Notes under the pieces: model-generated
Seen by the model: only the letters and a program-made list of their open reading frames with translations
Database searches by the model: none
What the model was told of the DNA's origin: nothing
Origin: Plectosphaerella cucumerina
Lineage: Eukaryota; Ascomycota; Sordariomycetes; Glomerellales; Plectosphaerellaceae
Direction: 5' to 3'
DNA: 64,000 bases
NCBI GenBank assembly: GCA_020746995.1
Contig: JAGPXD010000004.1
Coordinates: 1,550,001-1,614,000 of the forward strand
In this document: piece after piece, positions 57,501 through 64,000 of the stretch
Position numbering within the stretch: the stretch's first letter is position 1
Layout of the letters: each line of letters opens with the position of its first letter
Made by a program: the position numbers and the translations under genes

Positions 57501-59868
57501 GTCAGCACGGGGCGGCTCCTGGCCGGTGATGACCTTGGCGCCCGCAGGAGCAAGAGGCTCCTCGGCAGGTAGGCAGACTGGGTGGTGTGCCCCGCGTTTC
57601 TTCTTGCTGATGCTGCTCTCCACAGCACCCGTACTTACTTTGGGCCCAGCAGGAACCGGCAATGGAGCAAAGGCCATATGGCAGCCAAGTGCCCTGTGGA
57701 GAATCCACACGCGGTATCTCGACGCCATCCGTAGATCATACTGCAATGGTCTGAATCCAGGCGCATTGGCCGGGAGGGGGGCCTGCATTCCGGTACCGGG
57801 ACGTTGCGGGTGGGTTTTGCTAGCGGGGCCTGTCTGCCTGCCCTGGGGCTGGGGGTGGTGGCCGCCAAGTCCAACTGACCTGGATTGACGGACGATGGAC
57901 CGCTCCATCAGGCTAAGCAGAAAGGAGATTAACGCAAAAGAAAATATACTGGCTTGCCTTCTTTCGGGAATTTTTGACGAGAGCGACGGTCGCGTGTCTG
58001 AGAAGGCCAGATGAACGGGTGCCGGTTCCAAGCAAGTGTGCATTGGCAACCAGGGTCTTGTTGTCGGTTGAGATTTGAGGCGGCATGTGCCAGGCACTCT
58101 CCTGTCCGTCGTTGCCTCTTCGGCTGACGATTGACTTGATAAGCGCGCGACGACGACGCCCTCGAAACGTCGTGACATCGCCCACAGATCTTGGCGCGTC
58201 CCCTGAGGGCCACCTGCGTCATTTTCGATGGCGGAGAGGCTATCGTCCGAAGCCTTCCAGCGCCGTCTGGCCGTCAGGTTGGTTGGGTCCGTCGCCGTAG
58301 CCTGCTGTCAACGAACGGCGAGCGGGCCACCAGCCCCCGGTGGCGCAACGTTGAACGATCTGGGGGATCTAATCGCTCGACGTCGTCCTTGCCCGGGGTC
58401 CCGGGGGGCGTCCAGATGCTCAAGGCCGGAAGGCTGCCGGCCACGCTGCGCAAGGTTGAAGAGGAGGTCTGGTCCTAGGGCAACAATCCAGCACCACCCC
58501 TTGGATTTTCTCCTACCCGTTTGTGGCATCGCGCATCACATGCTGTCGCCTATGGCTGCAATCGGCGCAGAATGCGGTGGAGCCCCTGTCAATCGCGGCT
58601 GGGGCTGCGGAATCCAGCCGCCGCGCGCACATTAAAGGTGGGCTGCTTGAGACGTCGTTGGCCCAAGCTGAAGCTAGTGAAGCTTGGTATTTGCTGGGAT
58701 GGTACCCTGATCCTGGGGTCGACATGAGAGTTGTGAGTTGTGACAGAGGTTGCGAAGAGCCGGCGAACTCGTCCAGGCGGGGGGACGGGGGCTGCCCTCG
58801 CCATCCGCGAGAAGATTCGGGTCGGCTCATCGGCGCGGGCGCGGTACTGGGCCGACGAGATGCGACGTACCGAAATGAAGCTTTCAAACGGTGCATCCAA
58901 GATGACCTCGGGTGGATGGGGGAACTCGAGGCCCGGCTGACAAGTTGGTGTTGTCTTGTCTGAGGCTCATTGCACCCACAGGTTCTCGGATGGCCACGCC
59001 ACGGGCTCGCGCCCAGATTGGCTGGGACCACCACGAGGCCAGGTGCCCGAGCCATCCGGAGTCGGTCAAGCGCGTCTAGGAATCGGCGACCTCAATTCCG
59101 CAAGACCACAACAGAGCTGGGCGGCCGGGCAGCGTGACACCTGGTATGGGGTAAGCAGCGAGCGGCGGCAGCGGCAACCCGCCGCAGCAGGGAAGGGCAG
59201 GGCAGACGGGGCAGGGCAGGGCAGGGACAGGACCTTGCTGGAGAGACCCCGGGGTTCTGGTACACTAGCAGTGGACCAAGCCATCCGTGTGCCAGTGACC
59301 GCCTCAATGCCACCCCTGTCTGCCATCCACCACGAAGCGCACCAAGTCGCCCGTCTCTGTTAGCGTTGCATGAGGCCAACGGTAGCTGGGAACGCCGGAT
59401 TGGATGCGAGTCCAAGCGAGGGTGACGGGGAGCCGACGAGGTGCGAGACAAGACGATGGCCCAATGTCCAAAAGATGAAGAAGAGGAGGAGTCGACTCCG
59501 CCCTGATTGGTGCCGTGATGATCAGGCGACGGAACAGCGGGCCAGAACGGGAGCGGGAGCCCGGAAGTCTGGGGATCAGCGAAGGCCGAATTGGAGTAGA
59601 CAGAGAGAGCCTGGCTTGCCTGGCTGCCTGGGTCCAGTGGCAGGCAGGTCCAGGGATGGGGACGGCCTGTCGGCAGACTGCAGAGCCCATCTCGTGGTTT
59701 GGTGTGGTCCAGCGGTGGTTTGTTTGCATTGGGACCGACAAGATGGATGGAGGGCCGAGATGGGAACCGCGATGCTTGTTTCGTCGTTGCTTACAAGTAC
59801 ACGTAGTAAGCACATGTCCCTCCGCAGAATAAGATGCGGCGCGACGAGAGGCGCCGTTCGGGGAGCGG

Positions 59869-59894
59869 CCATGCCATGCCATGCCTTGCCATGC
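59869..59894. repeat. CATGC pentanucleotide repeat
   Basis: Five near-perfect CATGC/CTTGC units read directly from the sequence. Confidence 0.8.
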
Positions 59895-62800
59895 TATGAT
59901 CAGAGACAAGCGGTTGGGTCGTGGGCAGCCCTTGCGACGCCACCAAGGGGCGCCTCTGAGATCCGTGCTCTCGATGGCGCCTCCGTACTTCCAGGGGTCC
60001 GCGGGAGAATCCGTCCCTGTGGGTAACGTAACTCGATCGAGTCATGCCGCCGTTGTCGGCGTTAACGGCTCCTGGTGGTGCATCGAACCACAAGCAGAAA
60101 ACCAAGCCAGCGATGCCCCGGCCGGGGAGATTGGGCGACAGAAACGTGAATGAAGCAGACAAGAGGGCGTGCGTGCGATCGAGTGCGCCTTTTCGGAACT
60201 CGCGCCAGGACTGGGCGAGCCAAGACATCCAGATTCGAGGGAGATTGCATGGGCCGTTGGAGGGTCTGTTCTTGAGCCGAGGCACGGCACGCACTGCACA
60301 CAGACCAAGCCAAGGTCAATCAGATAACGGCCCCGGCTGCGACGGAGACGGGACGGGGAGTCGGGGATTCGGGGAGCAAGCGATCGGTGCGAGCTCGTGT
60401 CGTTGCATTCGGTGCCTGCCTGCCCACCCACAGCTTTGGAGAGTCCAGGTTCAGGGGTTGAATTCTTACTTCCCACGCCGCCGGGTCATGCGGTTTGGCC
60501 GTCCATCGTCCGATGTCCGAAATGGGTGTGTTCGGACATGATGATGATCAAACGCCGTCGCGACGAGTGGAGGGAGCAAAGACACCGCGAGAACATTGGA
60601 GCGAGAGAATAGGGCGAGAAAAGGAGTGATGGGGGAATTATCTGACCCTTGCTTTGGCAATGCCCAGAATGCAGTTGTGAGGGCGTGGGATGATAGGGAA
60701 GAAGAAACCCTCGGAGCCCGCCGACCACCACTGGCACCTTCCTCAATTCTTCTCGCCCGCACCTGCACACATAGGTCGGGCGTGTCGGGAAGGTGCTACC
60801 GCCACGAGGGTAGTTCCTCGAGAAGGAAGGAGGGCCCATGATGCCCATCCCACGGTGCCATCGAGGACACAAACAGATGGAAGGGGCGACTCAGTAGGAC
60901 CTAAGGTAGGTGCATGCACGGGTAGGCGCGGCCGTCCGTCCTTGAATGAATCCTTCAAGTCAGTCGTGCTTCCTCCCATCCTCTCACAACCGCGCGCGAC
61001 ATGCCCGCTGCCAGGCACAACATGCCTCGACGACATGGATCGGAACACCGAGCACCAGCACACACCCAACTGGCAGTCCCAGATCCAGTCTACTGGCTGT
61101 TGTGGTCACGCCGTGCAACCCGCATGTCACACGCACCACCATCGCCCACCAGCGCAATTCCCAGAGCCACCACCGCCACCCACCACCACCATTTACAACC
61201 ACCATCGACATCGGCCCCGGGACCGTCCGGTTGGGCGCAACCTGACCGTACCTCAGTGGCCCATGCGCGCATATGCAGCGTCGTGACGGGCTGTCTACCC
61301 ACCTCTGTGCGATGCCCTCTGCATAAGGATGGATGGGTGCGTCGAGCGCCCCTATTCGCCCGGCCGAGGCACCATCACCACCCGCGCTGCTGCAGACGAG
61401 CCTCCCTGCATTTGCATGCTGGCCCCATGCCGACCAGCGTATCCCAGCACCGAGGGGCGGACCTCCCGGGCTGTTTTTTTCACTCGGCTACGCGCGCGCA
61501 CACATACGCACACCCTCATTGCCCACGCACGCAAGATGCAATCATATGAAGGGGAGCCAGCACGATGCTCTGCCGCTCAGCAGTCGACCGACCTGAGCTG
61601 CTAGTATCTTGCGCAGGCATTTGCGTCCCCGTGTCCGAACTGCCCAGCAGATCGGCGTTCTTCGCCTTGGACTCTTCAAAAATGGGACTCTCCTCCCAAA
61701 GTCCCAACCTTGACAGCCCTACGCGTGCCTGCAATTCGCAGATCGCGCTATGTATCCAGGAAACGCATCCTTCGACCCAGTCGGATACGCCCCGTGGACT
61801 GGTGCCATCCCTGCGCCGATCTCCCAGCCTCTGGAGCTTGTGGCGTCCAGGTGCCGCCCACTGCCCTGATCCTACTGTGCGGTGCCTTGTCCCTAGTCTC
61901 TCGGGGCAATACGCCGCACCATATGTCTTGTCACCCGGTGTTGCGGTCGCATTATGCGCAGTTGGATGGACGCTGCTTCTGCTGCCACTCGCGGTCTCAC
62001 TTGGTGGCGGAAGTCCGCCAATATGTGCTCCCCTATCTGGGCGTTGGTCGTGGAGGTGGGTCCCCTTTGCCGCCGGCTGGCTGCCATGCCTGGGAATACT
62101 GACATATCACTTGTCTTGATATCATGAGAGACATTCATTGGAGACCCTTCCAGCGTGCCTCCTTAGCGCACCGGGAGGCGGCATCATTTGGCGATTTTGC
62201 ATGCTTGTTCTGAGACTGCGACATGTTGATCCTCTCCCAGGTGGACAGACTTCTTCAGCATCAAAGCCCCGACTAGTGCCAATGATGCGTCTGTTCCTAG
62301 CTCGAGCTTCGAAACCCTCCATCCGGATCCGATGCCTTGGAACATCAGCATTCTCGACGTTTCTCGAACCTGAAGTCCCCATCATACTATCACCCATGTG
62401 CCTGACGAGAAAGCATGACCTCAGGGCCCAAGTAAGGATCGCCGTCAAGGGGAACAAGGGATTGAAAGCAAAGTCTCTGGTCAAATTTGAACCGACTGTT
62501 TGATGGCGTGCCAGACTTCGTCGAAGCGCCATGTTCTACCCGGAGGGTATCAGGAGAGAACAACCACACCCAGAAAGGCATCAGAACCCACCCTTCAAGA
62601 CTGATCACCTAAGACTGGTCAGGACATGGCTCCAAGAAGAATGGAACTTACCCAGGGACCACGATAACGGTTTGCCGTCCCTGGCGGCCAGCCTCCCCCT
62701 GGCGCCCAGTTGCCTCCTAGCACGCCTGGCGTGGAAGGCCGTTTGGAAGGGAAGGAAAAGGCGAGAAGTGGAATTCGGGTTTAGGAGATGGAAAAAGCCA

Positions 62801-63700
62801 CCAACATCTTGAACACAGAGACACTCGGAGAGGAGGCTCCCGTCCCAAGACATGAGCACCCGAAGAGATCAGGCTGCGCGTCCCCGGGCTGCTGAATCGG
62901 CACTCGGCAGGTGGCAGCGGTCACGGAATGATACCCATCCATCCTCAGGCGCGCGGACACGCGGCGGGGACTTTTTCGAAGCCGTCTCGAGGCGTTCCCG
63001 AAATGGCATTCGGGGGGTGTTGGTTGCCTTTCCGGGCGTGCTGCCGCCCGGCATAAGCAACTGGACAGGCCTTTTCAGCTTGGGGGTGGCACCCGATCCG
63101 TCTCACCGAGATGCTTGCTTGCACTTGGAAGCATGGACACACGACGAGTATTGGCTCATCCCGGGGGGGCGAATGCGCTCTTCAGCCCCGACTCAGCTGG
63201 GGTGGGTAGATGCGAAAGGGCGCGCGGAGGTGACCCCGCTCGGTGACCGGGACCATGTCGTCGGCTCAACGTCCCTCGATTTTCGCGAGGAGATGGTGGC
63301 TGGCGCGGCATCATGACGACGGCTTCGTTCGGCAGCGGCGCGCGCACGCCTCGGGGCGGCTCGAGAAGAGGTACCGGGCCGGCCTCGTAAACGGAGCATT
63401 CACGGGACGTTCGGAGGGGAGGAGAGCATGTCTGGTTGCTCGTCACTGTCTCATCCCGCCTCGCACAAGAGGGAGGGGCGTCCAGGGTCCTTCCTTGGTG
63501 TCTTGGGCTGTCCGGTATGCGTATTTTGTCGCGTCGCGGGGGGTTTGGGTTAACACTCCATTACAAAGGGGGCAAGGGGGTGTGGGATTGGTCTCAGGTG
63601 GTTAAATGTAGAATATTGGCTGCGGAGCCCCTGATGAAGGATGCGGGATATCGAGCCGAGAGATGGGATAGATAGTAGATGCCGATGTTTGTAGATGGTA

Positions 63701-63973
63701 TTACATTTCAGCTTGTGAAGATTGTAATTGATGTGGCCTGGATGTTATCGTGCTGTAATCTTGCCGAGGCGAGGTCACCGGGACGTGTTGTTTGTTATGC
63801 TGCATGGTATACACGAGCAGTTCAGTTTGAGAGAAATTGATGTTGAAGGGTCTGTAACGATCATTGGAGACTGGGAGCATCAGCTCAGTGCGAGAGAACG
63901 TAATGTTGGAAGATCTACAATAACCACTAGAGACTGGCAGAAAAAGCTGCTTCAGACAATACAGGGTCATCAT
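63701..63973 (-). CDS. Possible small ORF with a 21-residue tandem repeat
   Basis: A 90-codon frame from ATG 63973 to a stop at 63701 contains two 21-residue repeats, LPVSSGYCRSSNITFSRTEL and LPVSNDRYRPFNINFSQTEL. Differences between copies fall mostly at third codon positions of this strand. The opposite strand is also open to the window edge, so coding status is uncertain. No family recognised. Confidence 0.3.
   Translation of the reverse strand: MMTLYCLKQLFLPVSSGYCRSSNITFSRTELMLPVSNDRYRPFNINFSQTELLVYTMQHNKQHVPVTSPRQDYSTITSRPHQLQSSQAEM
63818..63943. repeat. 63-bp imperfect tandem duplication
   Basis: Two adjacent copies (63818-63880 and 63881-63943) begin CAGTTCAGT and CAGCTCAGT and share GAGAGAA, ATGTTG and GAGACTGG at matching offsets. 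No insertions or deletions are needed to align them. Confidence 0.85.
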
Positions 63974-64000
63974 TCAATCATCGAAACCATATGTTGTACC

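Larger units (their letters stand above)
53244..63796. other. Leader of the C2H2 gene, then a gene-poor GC-rich interval of about 10 kb
   Basis: 53,244-53,800 is probably the 5' leader of the zinc-finger gene. It has no ATG on the minus strand and a likely intron acceptor (CTGCTCTCCACAG) near 53,380. Beyond the TATA box at 53,822 I find no frame with a recognisable domain. A short possible coding stretch at 53,851-54,250 (minus) is not convincing. The interval contains a 24-nt poly-C and several short repeats. Confidence 0.5.

Noticed and set aside
1..64000. CRISPR arrays, prophage, intact transposon or secondary-metabolite cluster
   Set aside because: No spaced direct repeats, transposase, reverse transcriptase, polyketide or peptide synthase sequence was seen.

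Overview
This window comes from a filamentous ascomycete (Pezizomycotina, most likely Sordariomycetes). The evidence is protein genes broken by short introns (about 50-220 nt) with GTRNGT-like donors and CTGAC/CTAAC-like branch points, CT- and CA-rich leaders, a HET-domain gene, an intron-bearing tRNA-Glu, a degenerate dispersed 5S-like copy, and clear orthologues of fungal housekeeping genes. The order assignment is inference. There is no sign of bacterial sequence, CRISPR, prophage, an intact transposon or a secondary-metabolite cluster.

Layout. 0-29.7 kb is a gene-rich core: a membrane-protein fragment at the left edge, an F-box protein (-), an Rvs167-type BAR/SH3 protein (-) divergent from mitochondrial cysteine desulfurase NFS1 (+), a CsbD/Hmp1-like stress protein (+), a one-TM orphan (+), a carboxymuconolactone-decarboxylase-like protein (-), a HET protein (-) divergent from FACT subunit SPT16 (+), a CDC50/Lem3 flippase subunit (-) convergent with SPT16, tRNA-Glu (-), an OB-fold/zinc-ribbon DNA-binding protein (-), and an STF2-like hydrophilin (+) whose ATG is split by an intron. 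35-38.4 kb holds the MADS-box factor MCM1 (+) and a Ctr copper transporter (-). 40.1-45.4 kb looks like an accessory island: a decayed 5S-like sequence abutting a headless GH18 chitinase C-terminus, an orphan ORF, a decayed coding block, a pepsin-like protein lacking its second catalytic aspartate, and another orphan. 51.8-53.2 kb holds a two-finger C2H2 transcription factor (-).

The stretches 29.7-35.1, 45.4-51.8 and 53.2-64 kb are long and GC-rich with no convincing gene. They flank the two transcription-factor genes and may be extended regulatory or untranslated sequence. At the extreme right edge a 63-bp in-frame tandem duplication marks a possible further ORF.

Functionally the core genes are independent housekeeping units (Fe-S assembly, nucleosome handling, membrane traffic, copper uptake, transcription), not one pathway. 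Exon coordinates were derived by hand from splice signals and reading-frame continuity. Family names come from recognised motifs, not from a database search.
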